Numbered from the stretch's first letter, positions 8,668 through 17,740 are shown. The stretch is 58,930 bases of DNA from Betaproteobacteria bacterium (GCA_016868295.1 VGHJ01000011.1:1-58930), one strand, 5' to 3'. Notes: generated by a model not told the origin, from the sequence alone. Numbers and translations: made by a program.

Positions 8668-10452
8668 ATGCGCCCCACCGCGCCCGACAGCGCCCTGCAA
8701 GCCGATCAAGCCGAACTCAATGCCCTTGTCATGGCGGAGCAGGCGCACATGCTCTACAGCCAGTTGATCGTTTCGGTCACCGGAACCATGGCCGGCGCCG
8801 GACTGCTCGTCGCCACCCTGGCCAAAGTCGTCGAACCGCTGACGCTCTGGTCGTGGTTCATGCTGATGTGCGCCAACCAGGGCTGGCGGCTGTTCCTCGG
8901 TGTGCGCTTCAGGCGCAGCGGACTCGACCGCATGAGCGTCGACCGTGCCCTTGCCGTCTGGGCCATAGGGTCGGGCATATCGGGCGTGCTGTGGGGGAGC
9001 GGCTACCTGCTGATGTCACCCGCCGACTCGCCGCTGCATCTGGCGATCATGACCATCCTGATTTTCGGCGTGGCCGCCGGCGCGACGCCCCTGATCGCCT
9101 CGCACGTCCCCTCGTTCTACGCGTTCATCCTCCCGGCGCTGCTGCCCATCGTCGCACGCAATGCCCTGGAAGCCGACAAGCTGCACATCATTCTCGCCTT
9201 CGTTTGTCTGGTCGTAACGCTCGGCATCCTGTCCTTCGGCCGCAAGTACAACCAGCTGCTGACGGAATCCTTGCGCAGCCGCTTACAGAACGAGGCGCTC
9301 GCCGTACAACTGGCCGCCCAGAATCGGGAACTCGAGCAGGCGCGCAACACGGCCGAAATGGCCAGCCGCGCCAAGACCCGGTTCTTCGCCGCCGCCAGCC
9401 ACGACTTGCGCCAGCCCCTGCACGCCATGGGCCTGTTCGCCGCCGCCCTGGCCGATCGGGCGCACGACCCGGAAATCCGCCACTTGGTCGGCAACATCAA
9501 CGCCTCGGTCGACGCGCTCGAATCCCTCTTCAACGAGCTGCTCGACATTTCGAAGATCGACGCAGGCGCCATACGACCGCGCAACGAGCCGCTGCCCCTG
9601 CGCCCGCTGCTGGATCGCTTGCGCACAGACTTCGCGGCGGAAGCGAGCGTCAAGGGCCTGCAACTCCGCGTACGTCCGAGCGACGCCATCGTCTGCAGCG
9701 ACCCCCTGTTGCTCGAGCGGGTCCTGCGCAACCTGATCGACAACGCCATTCGCTACACACGCAGCGGCGGCATTCTGGTCGGCGTCCGCCGGCGCGCCGA
9801 CAACTGGCGCATCGAGGTCCGGGACACGGGCATCGGCATCGCGCCGGACCAGATCGGGCGCGTATTCGACGAGTTCTACCAGATCGGCAATGCCGAGCGC
9901 GACCGGCGCCGGGGCCTCGGCCTGTCCATCGTGCGCCGCCTGGCCGACCTGCTCGGTCATCCCCTGACGCTGCGCTCGCGCCTGGATCGCGGCACGGTAT
10001 TTGCCCTCGAGCTGCCGGCGCTCTGCGCAAATCACCTCGCCGAGCGGGTCGGCGACCCGCTGCCGGCGCTGACCGGTTTCTACGGCCGCCTGATCGTGAT
10101 CGTCGACGACGAGGAATCGGTGCGCGAAAGCATGCACAGCCTCCTGACGGGCTGGGGCGCCGAGGTGATCCTCTGCGGTGGTGTGGCCGATAAGGTGCTA
10201 TCCATCGCCCGCCTGCAGCGGCGGCCGGACATCGTCATCGCCGACTACAGGCTGAGCGGGGGGACCACCGGCATCGACGCCATCCGCGGCGTGCGCGCGC
10301 GCTTCGGCGGCCAGGTGCCGGCCGTCATCGTCACCGGCAGCACCACCGCGCAAATTGCCGGAGAGGCCCAGGCCCTGGGTTGCCCGCTGCTGCTCAAGCC
10401 GGTCATGCCGGCCAAGCTGCGCAGCCTGCTCAATGCCATGCTGCAGGAGTAA
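8668..10452 (+). CDS. Hybrid sensor histidine kinase with C-terminal receiver
   Basis: A 594-residue membrane kinase. Hydrophobic segments in residues about 30-190 form roughly six helices with little periplasmic sequence; a coiled linker (residues 195-235) leads to the H-box with phosphoacceptor H245 (AASHDLRQPLHAMGLF). The ATPase domain has N-box LRNLIDNAIRY, G1 DTGIGIAPDQIGRVFDEFYQ and G2 RRGLGLSIVRRL. The C-terminal receiver starts at IVIVDDEESVRESM, with phosphoacceptor D526 (DIVIADYRL) and the conserved Lys in LLLKPV. HDLRQPLHAMGLF is typical of betaproteobacterial kinases paired with NarL-type regulators, here divergently encoded. The absence of an obvious sensor domain suggests sensing through the membrane helices. 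Confidence 0.9.
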   Translation: MRPTAPDSALQADQAELNALVMAEQAHMLYSQLIVSVTGTMAGAGLLVATLAKVVEPLTLWSWFMLMCANQGWRLFLGVRFRRSGLDRMSVDRALAVWAIGSGISGVLWGSGYLLMSPADSPLHLAIMTILIFGVAAGATPLIASHVPSFYAFILPALLPIVARNALEADKLHIILAFVCLVVTLGILSFGRKYNQLLTESLRSRLQNEALAVQLAAQNRELEQARNTAEMASRAKTRFFAAASHDLRQPLHAMGLFAAALADRAHDPEIRHLVGNINASVDALESLFNELLDISKIDAGAIRPRNEPLPLRPLLDRLRTDFAAEASVKGLQLRVRPSDAIVCSDPLLLERVLRNLIDNAIRYTRSGGILVGVRRRADNWRIEVRDTGIGIAPDQIGRVFDEFYQIGNAERDRRRGLGLSIVRRLADLLGHPLTLRSRLDRGTVFALELPALCANHLAERVGDPLPALTGFYGRLIVIVDDEESVRESMHSLLTGWGAEVILCGGVADKVLSIARLQRRPDIVIADYRLSGGTTGIDAIRGVRARFGGQVPAVIVTGSTTAQIAGEAQALGCPLLLKPVMPAKLRSLLNAMLQE

Positions 10453-10482
10453 GATTCGTACATCTACAGCAAGGAGCCCGCC

Positions 10483-10866
10483 ATGTCCCTAGATGCCGCC
10501 CAGCCGAATACCGACCCGCTGGAGTTCCTCAAAAGCATGTGGGGCAGCATGGGCTTCGCCGTGCCCGGCATGGTGACGCCGACGCTCGACGTCAAAGAGC
10601 TCGACAAGCGCATCGCGGAGATGAAGACCGTCGAGGGCTGGCTGCGCATGAACCTCAACATGCTGCAGATGAGCATCCAGGGCCTCGAGATGCAGCGCGC
10701 CACGCTGGCCGCGATGCAGGCCATCAGCCAGTCGGCCGGCTCGCCGGAGGCCAACGCCAACCCCTTCGCCAATCCCGCCCTCTGGCCCTGGAACATGATG
10801 CAGCCCGGGGCGGGCGCCTCCGCCGCTGCAGCGTCTACGGAAAAACCGGACAGCAAGAAGAAATAA
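10483..10866 (+). CDS. phaM: PhaM-type polyhydroxyalkanoate granule regulator
   Basis: A 127-residue granule-associated protein that activates PHA synthase and links granules to the nucleoid. The family core is present: DPLEFLKSMWGSMGF, then VKELDKRIAEMKTVEGWLRM and LNMLQMSIQGLEMQRATLAA, with a C-terminal NPALWPWNMMQPG and a Lys-rich tail (PDSKKK) in place of the longer KA-rich DNA-binding tail of Ralstonia PhaM. The start follows AAGGAG with normal spacing. It is converged upon by an AEC transporter 7 bp away. It implies that the organism makes PHA, although no phaC lies in the window. Confidence 0.88.
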   Translation: MSLDAAQPNTDPLEFLKSMWGSMGFAVPGMVTPTLDVKELDKRIAEMKTVEGWLRMNLNMLQMSIQGLEMQRATLAAMQAISQSAGSPEANANPFANPALWPWNMMQPGAGASAAAASTEKPDSKKK

Positions 10867-10873
10867 GGCCTGT

Positions 10874-11776
10874 TCAGCCGGCACCGAGGGCGGCAAGCCA
10901 GAACGGCATCGTGAGCATGGCGCCGAGGGTCGTCGCCGAGATGAGCCAGGCCACGCCTGCCCCGTCCCCGCCCATGCGCATCGCCAGGATGTAGGCCGAA
11001 CTGGCTGTCGGCAGCGCGCCGAACATGACCACCACATCGAAGTACACGCCCTGCAGGCCGAGCAGCCGCGCCGCGCCCCAGGCGAGGCTCGGCACGACCA
11101 GCAACTTGATGGCCAGGATTCCGGCCGAGGGCAAGTGATTGCCCGCCTCGCCGCGCAGCTTGAGCGCCGCGCCCACAGCCAGAAGCCCAAGGGCGATCGA
11201 TGCCTCCGAGAGCCGGGCGAGGAACTGCCCCGCCACCTCCGGCAGCGCCGCCCCGCTCAGATTGAACAGCAGACCGGCGACCGTGCCGAGGATGAGCGGG
11301 TTGCGCACGATCTCGCGCACGACCCCCAGTTGGCCATGTCGGGCTAGCATCCAGACCGAGGCGAGATTGGCCAGCGGCACCATGGCGCCGATGAGAATGC
11401 CCATCGCCGCAATGCCGGCCTCGCCATGCAGCTTGCCCGCCACCGCCAGGCCGATATAGGAATTGAAGCGGAAGGCGCACTGGAAGCGGGAGGCGAAGGC
11501 CATGGGATGAGACCCGAACAGGGGCCGCAACAGCAGGCCCAGCAGCATGCCACCGCCCATGGCCGCCGCACCGCTCGCGACGAAAGGCGCGGCGACGGCG
11601 AAATCGATGTGCGTGCGGGCGATGGCGTAAAACAGCAGCGCCGGAAACAGCACGAAATAGATCAGTTTTTCCAGCCCGGTCCAGAAGTGGTCGCCCAGAT
11701 GCATCAGCCGGCGCAGGCCGAAGCCGAGCAGGATGAGGGCGAAATCGGGGAGGAGGACGAGGGCGGAGGCGATCAA
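10874..11776 (-). CDS. AEC-family (auxin efflux carrier-like) transporter
   Basis: A 300-residue integral membrane protein of the AEC permease family (IPR004776), with about ten hydrophobic helices. Recognisable stretches are DFALILLGFGLRRLMH near the start, MGILIGAMVPLANLASVWML and NPLILGTVAGLLFNLSG in the middle, and PTASSAYILAMRMGGD near the end. Such carriers move organic acids such as malate or malonate, or auxin-like compounds. The first codon is TTG at 11776, starting 1 bp after the stop of the upstream FecR-like gene, which suggests coupled translation; no ATG sits earlier. Substrate unknown. Confidence 0.85.
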   Translation of the reverse strand: MIASALVLLPDFALILLGFGLRRLMHLGDHFWTGLEKLIYFVLFPALLFYAIARTHIDFAVAAPFVASGAAAMGGGMLLGLLLRPLFGSHPMAFASRFQCAFRFNSYIGLAVAGKLHGEAGIAAMGILIGAMVPLANLASVWMLARHGQLGVVREIVRNPLILGTVAGLLFNLSGAALPEVAGQFLARLSEASIALGLLAVGAALKLRGEAGNHLPSAGILAIKLLVVPSLAWGAARLLGLQGVYFDVVVMFGALPTASSAYILAMRMGGDGAGVAWLISATTLGAMLTMPFWLAALGAG

Positions 11777-11777
11777 T

Positions 11778-12620
11778 CTATTCGCCGGCGCGTTCCTTCA
11801 GCAGCGGCTCGTCAGGCCGCTCGGCGAGCAGGCGGCGCCACTCCGCCCGTGCGAGGTGAAACGCCTCGTAGCGCTCGAGCATCAGCGCGTAGGCGACCCG
11901 GTCGGAGAACTTCGCGCCATCCGCGGGCTGAATGCGATTGAGGCGGGCGCGCGCCTCCGCATCGAGCACGGCGAAATCGGCCGTACGGCTCAGCTTGCGG
12001 CCGCTGGCGAGGCGCGCCTCGACGCTCCAGGAATACGACTCGCCGGGCTTGAGCCGGACGTTCTCGGGCAGCTGGCCGCTCTCACCCTTCTGCTCGAATT
12101 CGGCCACCGGCTGTCCTGCGCTGTCGATGACCTGCACGCGGTAGCTCTCGGCGCCGCTGACCGCAGCCCAGCGGAATAGCGGCCGTTCGTCGAGCACGCG
12201 CACGGAAACCGGTTCGAGCAGCTTCACCGTCAGGCCCGGCCCGAGGCTGCGCATGACGATGGTCGCCTGCTGCACCGTGGCCGGTTTGACGCGCACGGGC
12301 GGAATGGCATCGACCGGCAGCTTGCGCTTCTCCGGCTGCGCGCCCTGCAGCGCGGTGGGCGCGTTCGGCCCGATCTGATAGCGCCCGGCGCCCTTGAGAC
12401 GGAATTCTTCGCCGCTGGCCAGATAGAGCAGCGTGACCGTGGCGCCCGGTGCCAGGCGCAGCCGGGCGCCGCCCTCCAGTTCGGCCAGAACGCCGACGGC
12501 GACCCCGCCCGGTTCCGCCTCGATGCGGCCCGTGGCGTCGGTGATCATGGCCACGCCCGCCGCCTGCACCGCGCACGCCCAGAGGAACCCCAACAGCGCC
12601 ATGCCATATCTGATCATCAT
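11778..12620 (-). CDS. Exported FecR-domain protein, function unknown
   Basis: A 280-residue protein with an N-terminal signal peptide (about residues 1-20, ending VQAAG), a FecR-like beta domain at residues about 25-85 (GARLRLAPGATVTLLYL; EEFRLKGAGRYQIGP), a linker, a fibronectin-like domain at about 140-215 (RPLFRWAAVSGAESYRVQVI) and a C-terminal helical region resembling half a TPR (ALMLERYEAFHLARAEWRRL). GGAGGGC precedes the start. It lies 18 bp downstream of the CHASE2 cyclase; FecR-like proteins commonly accompany such cyclases, so it probably works in the same envelope-signalling unit. No enzymatic motif is visible. Confidence 0.75.
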   Translation of the reverse strand: MMIRYGMALLGFLWACAVQAAGVAMITDATGRIEAEPGGVAVGVLAELEGGARLRLAPGATVTLLYLASGEEFRLKGAGRYQIGPNAPTALQGAQPEKRKLPVDAIPPVRVKPATVQQATIVMRSLGPGLTVKLLEPVSVRVLDERPLFRWAAVSGAESYRVQVIDSAGQPVAEFEQKGESGQLPENVRLKPGESYSWSVEARLASGRKLSRTADFAVLDAEARARLNRIQPADGAKFSDRVAYALMLERYEAFHLARAEWRRLLAERPDEPLLKERAGE

Positions 12621-12638
12621 GCCCTCCTGTGCCGGCGA

Positions 12639-14414
12639 TCAGTGTAATGCCTTGTCCGGCGGCCGCCAACCGGACACCTCCACCGCGGCGCGCCCCTTGA
12701 TTGCCATCGCCCCCAGCGGCACGAACCCTTCGCGGAAAGTCAGTCGCTGCAGCACGGCGTTCGAGGCCAGCAGGGGATAGCCCGCTTCCTTGGTCAGCCC
12801 CTCGATGCGGGAGGCGGCGTTGACCGCATCGCCGACGGCGGTGTACTCGTGGCGGTCGGCCGCACCGATGTAGCCGACGACCGCCGCGCCGAAATGCAGG
12901 CCGATGCCGATGTGCAGGGACGCGCGGCCTTCCGCTTCCAGTTCGGCATTCAGCGCCGCCAGCTCGCCGAGCATCGCGCGCGCCGTCGCGAAGGCGTCGT
13001 CGCAGGGATTGTCGCGCGGCTGCGGCGCACCGAAGAAGGCCATGATGCCGTCGCCCATGAACTTGTCGAGGGTGCCGCCGTGGGCATGGATCGCCGCCAC
13101 CATGCGCCCGAAATAGCGGTCGAGCAACCGCGTCACCTCCTCCGGCGGCAGCGATTCGGACAGCGTGGTGAAGCCGCGGATGTCGGAAAACAGCAGGCAG
13201 ATCTCGCGCCGCTCGCCGCCCAACTGCGGCTGCAGGCGGCCGGCAAGGATTTCCCGCAATACGTCGGGGCTGACGAAGCCGGTGAAGGCCGCCCGCAGCC
13301 AGCGTTTCTCGCGCATGGCGAACCAGGCTTCCAGGGCCGCGCGCGCGCCGGCCGCCAGCAGGGCCGCCAGCACCGGCCAGGCCAGCGGCACGTGCCGCCC
13401 CTCGCGCAGCAGCAGCATTTCCAACGCCAGCGCGCCGACGACCGCCATGCCGAGCAACACCGCATTGAGGCCGCCGGGACGCAGCCACCAGGCCAGCGCG
13501 GCCGCGAGCGTCGCCAGCAAGGCGATCCCCTCGCCGACGGGACGCACGATGCGCCCCTCCAGGAGGCTGCGCATCTGCTGGGCATGGATGAGCACGCCGT
13601 GGGTCGTGTCGCGATCCCGGTCCCATGCCGCCAGCCGCACCGGCAGCTTGATCTGGTCTTCGTAGGGGAAGACGTTGCCGAGGATGACGACTTTGCCGCC
13701 GAACCGGCGCGCCAGCGCCTCGCCGTCGCCCGCCGCCTGCAGGGCCAGCACCTCGCGCAGGGGCACATAGATGAAGTCCGTGCCGAGCGCGAATTGCACT
13801 AGACCGTATTCGACCGGTACGTCGAGGCGGCGCGCCAGTTGTCCGGCCAGCGTCGGCCCCAGGCCCTCGTCGAAGCGGCGCACCGCTCCATCCTCGTCGA
13901 GTTGCACCAGCGCATAGCCGACGCCCTCTCGCCCGGCGAGGGTGAGGAAGGGCTGATGCACGGGCCGCGGCCTTCCGGCCTCGTCGATGGTGACGCCCAG
14001 CACCAGCGGCGCCACGTTGCGCAGGCGCAGCATGCCGCGCGCGAGCGCGGCGTCCAGCCCCGGCCTGAGGCCGTCGTAGCTCGTCTGCGGCAGGGTAACA
14101 TCGAGGCCGACGGCGCGCGGCTTCGCCGCCGCCATCGCTTCGAGAAAGCGGCCGAGCTCGGCATGCATGGTGGCGAGCGGCAGGTTCATGGCGCGCACGG
14201 AGGCGTCGTCGATGCCGACCACCACGACATCCTGCGCGACGGGCAGCGGCGCATGCGCGCGCAGCAGGCGGAATTGCAGATCGACCCAGGCGAGTTCGAG
14301 CAGACGCGCCGGGAGAAGCAGGCTCATCGCGAGCAGGAAAACGCACGACAGCGCGAAACCGATGCGCAGCTGTGCTGCCTGGGGACTGCCCTGGGAAGAC
14401 TGAGAGACCGACAT
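12639..14414 (-). CDS. CHASE2-domain class III adenylate/guanylate cyclase
   Basis: A 591-residue membrane cyclase making cAMP (or cGMP). An N-terminal helix (about residues 16-36) is followed by a periplasmic CHASE2 sensor (VVVVGIDDASVRAMN; PRAVGLDVTLPQ), three transmembrane helices at about 305-375, and a class III cyclase domain (CLLFSDIRGFTTLSESLP; GTLDKFMGDGIMAFFGAP; DAVNAASRIEGL). The metal-binding Asp residues (FSDIRGF and MGDGI) are present, so the domain should be active. It heads a three-gene unit with the FecR-like protein and AEC carrier. A 25-bp motif copy lies at 12735-12759. Confidence 0.92.
   Translation of the reverse strand: MSVSQSSQGSPQAAQLRIGFALSCVFLLAMSLLLPARLLELAWVDLQFRLLRAHAPLPVAQDVVVVGIDDASVRAMNLPLATMHAELGRFLEAMAAAKPRAVGLDVTLPQTSYDGLRPGLDAALARGMLRLRNVAPLVLGVTIDEAGRPRPVHQPFLTLAGREGVGYALVQLDEDGAVRRFDEGLGPTLAGQLARRLDVPVEYGLVQFALGTDFIYVPLREVLALQAAGDGEALARRFGGKVVILGNVFPYEDQIKLPVRLAAWDRDRDTTHGVLIHAQQMRSLLEGRIVRPVGEGIALLATLAAALAWWLRPGGLNAVLLGMAVVGALALEMLLLREGRHVPLAWPVLAALLAAGARAALEAWFAMREKRWLRAAFTGFVSPDVLREILAGRLQPQLGGERREICLLFSDIRGFTTLSESLPPEEVTRLLDRYFGRMVAAIHAHGGTLDKFMGDGIMAFFGAPQPRDNPCDDAFATARAMLGELAALNAELEAEGRASLHIGIGLHFGAAVVGYIGAADRHEYTAVGDAVNAASRIEGLTKEAGYPLLASNAVLQRLTFREGFVPLGAMAIKGRAAVEVSGWRPPDKALH
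12735..12759 (+). repeat. 25-bp dispersed motif, copy B
   Basis: Reads GAAAGTCAGT, CGCTGCAGC, ACGGCG. It lies in the cyclase gene, antisense to it; the coding strand reads NAVLQRLTF. Confidence 0.8.
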
Positions 14415-14439
14415 GGCCCTCCAGCCCTATTAATCGAGC

Positions 14440-15615
14440 CTAGATTATGCCCTGCCGGCGCAGCTTGTCGATGGCATCCCGGTCGAAGCCGGCATCGCGC
14501 AGGATTTCCTCGCTGTGCTGGCCGGGCGCGGGTGCACTGCGCTCGATGGCGAATTCGTATCCGGACATCTTGTAGGGCGGCCCAATTTGCGGAATGCCGT
14601 CGGCCTCGACCACCATGCCGCGCGCCTGCAGTTGCTCGTTGTCGAGCGCCTCGCCGATGTGGAGCACCGGGGTCACGCAGCAGTCGACCCGGTCGAACAT
14701 GGCGGTCCATTCCGCCTGCGACTTGCCGGCGAAGACGGCGGCAAGTTCCCGCTTCGCCTGCTCCCCTCTAGTGCCGAACGAAAGATGGCAAGGCTTCAGG
14801 TCGGGCCGTTCGAGCGTATCGCAGAGCCGCTCCCAGAACTTTTTCTCGAGCGCGCCGACCGCCATGTGACGGCCGTCGGCCGTCGCGTACACGCCGTAGC
14901 AGGGAACGCCGCCGGAGAGCAGATCCGCCCCGCGCGGCGGCGGCGCCAGGCGCGCCAGCAGGCCGGCGAGCGGAAACACGGCATGCGCCAGCACCGCATC
15001 GGTCATGGCGACATCGACATGACGGCCGCACCCCGTGGCACGCGCATCGATCACCGCGGCAAGCAGGCCGACCAGCGGCGCCAGCGCGCCGCCAAGCAGA
15101 TCGCCGATCTGGAAATTGGGCACCACCGGCGGAGCGCCCGCCGCGCCGATCTGGTCGAGCACGCCGGCATAGCCGATGTAGTTGATGTCGTGCCCGGCGC
15201 GCTGGGCGTAGGGGCCGTCCTGCCCGTAGCCGGTGATGGAGCAGAAGACGAGGCGGGGATTGAGCGCGGACAGGGCTTCGTAGCCTAGCCCAAGTCTTTC
15301 CATGACGCCCGGGCGAAAACCTTCGATGACGACGTCCGCCGACAAAGTCAGTCGCCGGAAGACGGCGACGCCCTCGGGCTGCTTCAGGTCGAGGCGCAGC
15401 GCGCGCTTGTTGCGGTTGACCAGTTTGAAGAAGGCGCTCGTCTCGCCCGGTTTGGCGCCCATCGTACGGGCGTAATCGCCCTCGCCGGTGTCCTCGATCT
15501 TGATGACATCCGCGCCGAGGTCGGCGAGATGCTGGGTGGCAACGGGGCCCGGCAGCAGCCGGGTGAGGTCGAGCACGCGCAGGCCGGCGAGCGGCTCGCG
15601 GCGCGACTCAGTCAT
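14440..15615 (-). CDS. CaiB/BaiF family protein, alpha-methylacyl-CoA racemase-like
   Basis: A 391-residue class III CoA-transferase fold protein. The N-terminus GLRVLDLTRLLPGPVATQHL and EGFRPGVMERLGLGY are family signatures. H142 in GHDINYIGYAGVLDQIG and D206 in VAMTDAVLAHA match the His/Asp pair of alpha-methylacyl-CoA racemase, which interconverts R- and S-2-methylacyl-CoA during branched-chain and sterol side-chain breakdown; D206 also aligns with the nucleophilic Asp of formyl-CoA transferase, so CoA transfer is not excluded. The start ATG at 15615 overlaps the end of the upstream ligase by 8 bp, indicating coupling; the longer frame to 15720 is a shadow. Last gene of the liv operon. Confidence 0.85.
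   Translation of the reverse strand: MTESRREPLAGLRVLDLTRLLPGPVATQHLADLGADVIKIEDTGEGDYARTMGAKPGETSAFFKLVNRNKRALRLDLKQPEGVAVFRRLTLSADVVIEGFRPGVMERLGLGYEALSALNPRLVFCSITGYGQDGPYAQRAGHDINYIGYAGVLDQIGAAGAPPVVPNFQIGDLLGGALAPLVGLLAAVIDARATGCGRHVDVAMTDAVLAHAVFPLAGLLARLAPPPRGADLLSGGVPCYGVYATADGRHMAVGALEKKFWERLCDTLERPDLKPCHLSFGTRGEQAKRELAAVFAGKSQAEWTAMFDRVDCCVTPVLHIGEALDNEQLQARGMVVEADGIPQIGPPYKMSGYEFAIERSAPAPGQHSEEILRDAGFDRDAIDKLRRQGII
15343..15367 (+). repeat. 25-bp dispersed motif, copy C
   Basis: Reads CAAAGTCAGT, CGCCGGAAG, ACGGCG. It lies in the racemase-like gene, antisense to it (coding strand VAVFRRLTL). The middle block is the most divergent of the ten copies. Confidence 0.75.
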
Positions 15616-16837
15616 ACTTCCTGGCGTCGTCGATGACCTTGCCGTCGTTGGGCAGTTCCCCCGCGCCAGCGAACGCCACTTCGCCACGCAGCTTGGTGAC
15701 ATCGCGGACGCTGTCGGCAATCGCCCTGGCCAGCGTTTCCGTCGCCACGGCCTCGCAGCGCAGAGTCATGCGGTCCTGGCCGGTCTCGTTGTCGACCACC
15801 AGCCGGGCCTTGCCGACTTCGGGGTGACGCTTGACGACTTCCGCCACCTGGCTCGGATGCACGAACATGCCCTTCACCTTGGCGGTCTGGTCGGCGCGGC
15901 CCATCCAGCCCTTGATGCGCACGTTGCTGCGGCCGCAGGGGCTGATGCCGGGCAGCACGGCGGAGAGGTCGCCGGTGCCGAAGCGGATCAGCGGGTAATC
16001 CGGGTTGAAGCTGGTGACCACCACCTCGCCGACCTCGCCGTCCGCCACCGGGTCGCCGGTGCCGGGGCGCACGATCTCGAGGATCAGCGACTCCTCCAGC
16101 ACGAGGCCCTCGCGCGCCTCGGTCTCGTAGGCGACGAGTCCGAGATCGGCGGTACCGTAAGCCTGCAGCGCGGCGATGCCGCGCTCGGCGCACAGCGCCT
16201 TCTGATTCGGGAAGAAGGCCTCGCCCGAAACCACCGCCTTCCTCAGGCTGGAGACGTCCGTCTTCAACTCGTCGGCCTTCTCGAGGATGATCTTCAGGAA
16301 CGACGGCGTGCCGATGTAGCCGGCCGGCCTCAGCTCGGCGATGGCCTGCACCTGCATCTCGGTCTGCCCGACGCCGGCGGGAAACACCGCGCAGCCGATC
16401 TTGCGCGCCGCACCGTCGGTCATGAAGCCGGCCGGCGTGAAGTGGTAGGAGAAGGTGTTGTGCACCAGGTCGCCGGCGCGGAAGCCCGCCGCGTAGAGCG
16501 AGCGGGCGAAGCGCCACCAGTCGTCGCCGCTGCCCTCCGGATCGTAGATCGGGCCGGGAGAACTGAAAACGCGGCCGAGTTGCGCCAGGGGTGTCGCGGT
16601 CAGCCCGCCGAAGGGCGGCAGGGCCTTCTGTCTTTCGTTCAATTCGTGCTTGCGGATCACCGGCAGGCGCGCCAGTGCCGCGCGGCTTGTCACGGCCGCC
16701 GGATCGATGTCCTTGTAGAGCTCGGCGAAGGCCGGGGCGTTCGCCCTGGCATGCGCCACCTGCTTCGGCAAGGCGGCAAACAGATCCCGCTCACGCTGCT
16801 CGGGATCGCGGGTTTCCAGCGAATCGAAGTATTTCAT
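15608..16837 (-). CDS. Phenylacetate-CoA ligase family protein (PaaK-like adenylate-forming enzyme)
   Basis: A 409-residue ANL-superfamily enzyme of the compact PaaK branch, predicted to activate an aromatic or other carboxylic acid to its CoA thioester using ATP. Family features are the MKYFDSLETRDPEQRERDL opening, the P-loop region replaced by VFSSPGPIYDPEGSGDDWW, then GTPSFLKIILEKA, AYGTADLGLVAYE, FNPDYPLIRFGTGDLSAV and the C-terminal GRADQTAKVKGMFVHPSQV. The usual TSGTTGxP loop is altered to SSPGPIY, as in many PaaK-like paralogues. It lies 21 bp downstream of livF and overlaps the racemase-like gene. Substrate not determinable. Confidence 0.88.
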   Translation of the reverse strand: MKYFDSLETRDPEQRERDLFAALPKQVAHARANAPAFAELYKDIDPAAVTSRAALARLPVIRKHELNERQKALPPFGGLTATPLAQLGRVFSSPGPIYDPEGSGDDWWRFARSLYAAGFRAGDLVHNTFSYHFTPAGFMTDGAARKIGCAVFPAGVGQTEMQVQAIAELRPAGYIGTPSFLKIILEKADELKTDVSSLRKAVVSGEAFFPNQKALCAERGIAALQAYGTADLGLVAYETEAREGLVLEESLILEIVRPGTGDPVADGEVGEVVVTSFNPDYPLIRFGTGDLSAVLPGISPCGRSNVRIKGWMGRADQTAKVKGMFVHPSQVAEVVKRHPEVGKARLVVDNETGQDRMTLRCEAVATETLARAIADSVRDVTKLRGEVAFAGAGELPNDGKVIDDARKYD

Positions 16838-16858
16838 CAGGATGGCGGCCTGCGGCGA

Positions 16859-17674
16859 TTAGGCAAGCCAGCGCTTTCTGCGGCGGTAGTGCTTGACGTC
16901 GCGGAAGCTCTTGCGTCCGGCGGACGACAGGCCGAGGTAGAACTCCTTGACGTCCTCGTTGGCGGCCAGATCCTTGGCGGCGCCTTCCATGACGACGCGG
17001 CCGTTCTCGAGGATGTAGCCGAAATCGGCATAGCGCAGCGCCATGTTGGTGTTCTGCTCGGCCAGCAGGAAGGTGACCTTTTCCTTCTGGTTGAGGTCCC
17101 TGACGATCGAGAACACCTCGTCGACGATCTGCGGCGCGAGGCCCATCGAGGGCTCGTCCAGCAGCACCATGCGCGGGTTGGCCATCAGGGCGCGGCCGAT
17201 GGCGCACATCTGCTGCTCGCCGCCCGAGGTGTACGCCGCCTGGCTGCCGCGGCGCGTCTTCAGGCGCGGGAAATACGTGTAGACTTTCTCCAGCGTCTCG
17301 GCCACGGCCGCCTTGCCATCCTGTCTGGTATAGGCGCCGGTAAGCAGGTTTTCCTCGATGGTGAGATGCCCGAAACAATGTCTCCCTTCCATGACCTGGA
17401 TGACGCCGCGCTTGACCAGTTCGGCCGGAGTCAGCGCCTCGATGCGCTCACCGTGCAGCTCGATCGAGCCCTTGGTCACCTCGCCCCGCTCGCCATGCAG
17501 CAGGTTGCTCACCGCGCGCAGCGTCGTCGTCTTGCCGGCACCGTTGCCGCCAAGGAGCGCGACGATGCCGCCTTCCGGCACCTGGAAGGAAACGCCCTTC
17601 AGCACGAGAATGACGTGGTTGTAGATGACCTCGATGCTGTTCACATTGAGGAAGGTGTGGGCGGTGGCGCTCAT
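16859..17674 (-). CDS. livF: Branched-chain amino acid-type ABC transporter, ATPase LivF
   Basis: A 271-residue ABC ATPase. Walker A is GGNGAGKTT, the signature TSGGEQQMCAIGRAL and Walker B MVLLDEPSMGLAP; LLAEQNTNMALRYADFGYILENG carries the switch region. The C-terminus is about 30 residues longer than E. coli LivF and rich in Arg/Lys (KHYRRRKRWLA). With LivG, LivH, LivM and the binding protein it forms a complete Liv-type importer; the gene order, next to acyl-CoA ligases, argues for a carboxylic acid rather than an amino acid substrate. It is separated from the binding-protein gene by 76 bp containing a strong hairpin. Confidence 0.92.
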   Translation of the reverse strand: MSATAHTFLNVNSIEVIYNHVILVLKGVSFQVPEGGIVALLGGNGAGKTTTLRAVSNLLHGERGEVTKGSIELHGERIEALTPAELVKRGVIQVMEGRHCFGHLTIEENLLTGAYTRQDGKAAVAETLEKVYTYFPRLKTRRGSQAAYTSGGEQQMCAIGRALMANPRMVLLDEPSMGLAPQIVDEVFSIVRDLNQKEKVTFLLAEQNTNMALRYADFGYILENGRVVMEGAAKDLAANEDVKEFYLGLSSAGRKSFRDVKHYRRRKRWLA

Positions 17675-17706
17675 GGCATGGCCTGGCTTGTCGGCTGTAG
17701 AGATCC

Positions 17707-17740
17707 ATCCGTTCCCCTTCCGGGCGGAAGGGGAACGGAT
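17707..17740. repeat. Perfect 15-bp hairpin between the binding-protein gene and livF
   Basis: ATCCGTTCCCCTTCC (17707-17721), loop GGGC, then GGAAGGGGAACGGAT (17726-17740). There is no T-tract on the minus strand, so it is not a canonical terminator. It resembles an intercistronic REP-like element that would stabilise the 3' end of the upstream binding-protein message, and shares the CCCCTTCC/GGAAGGGG core with the palindrome at 24875. Confidence 0.75.
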
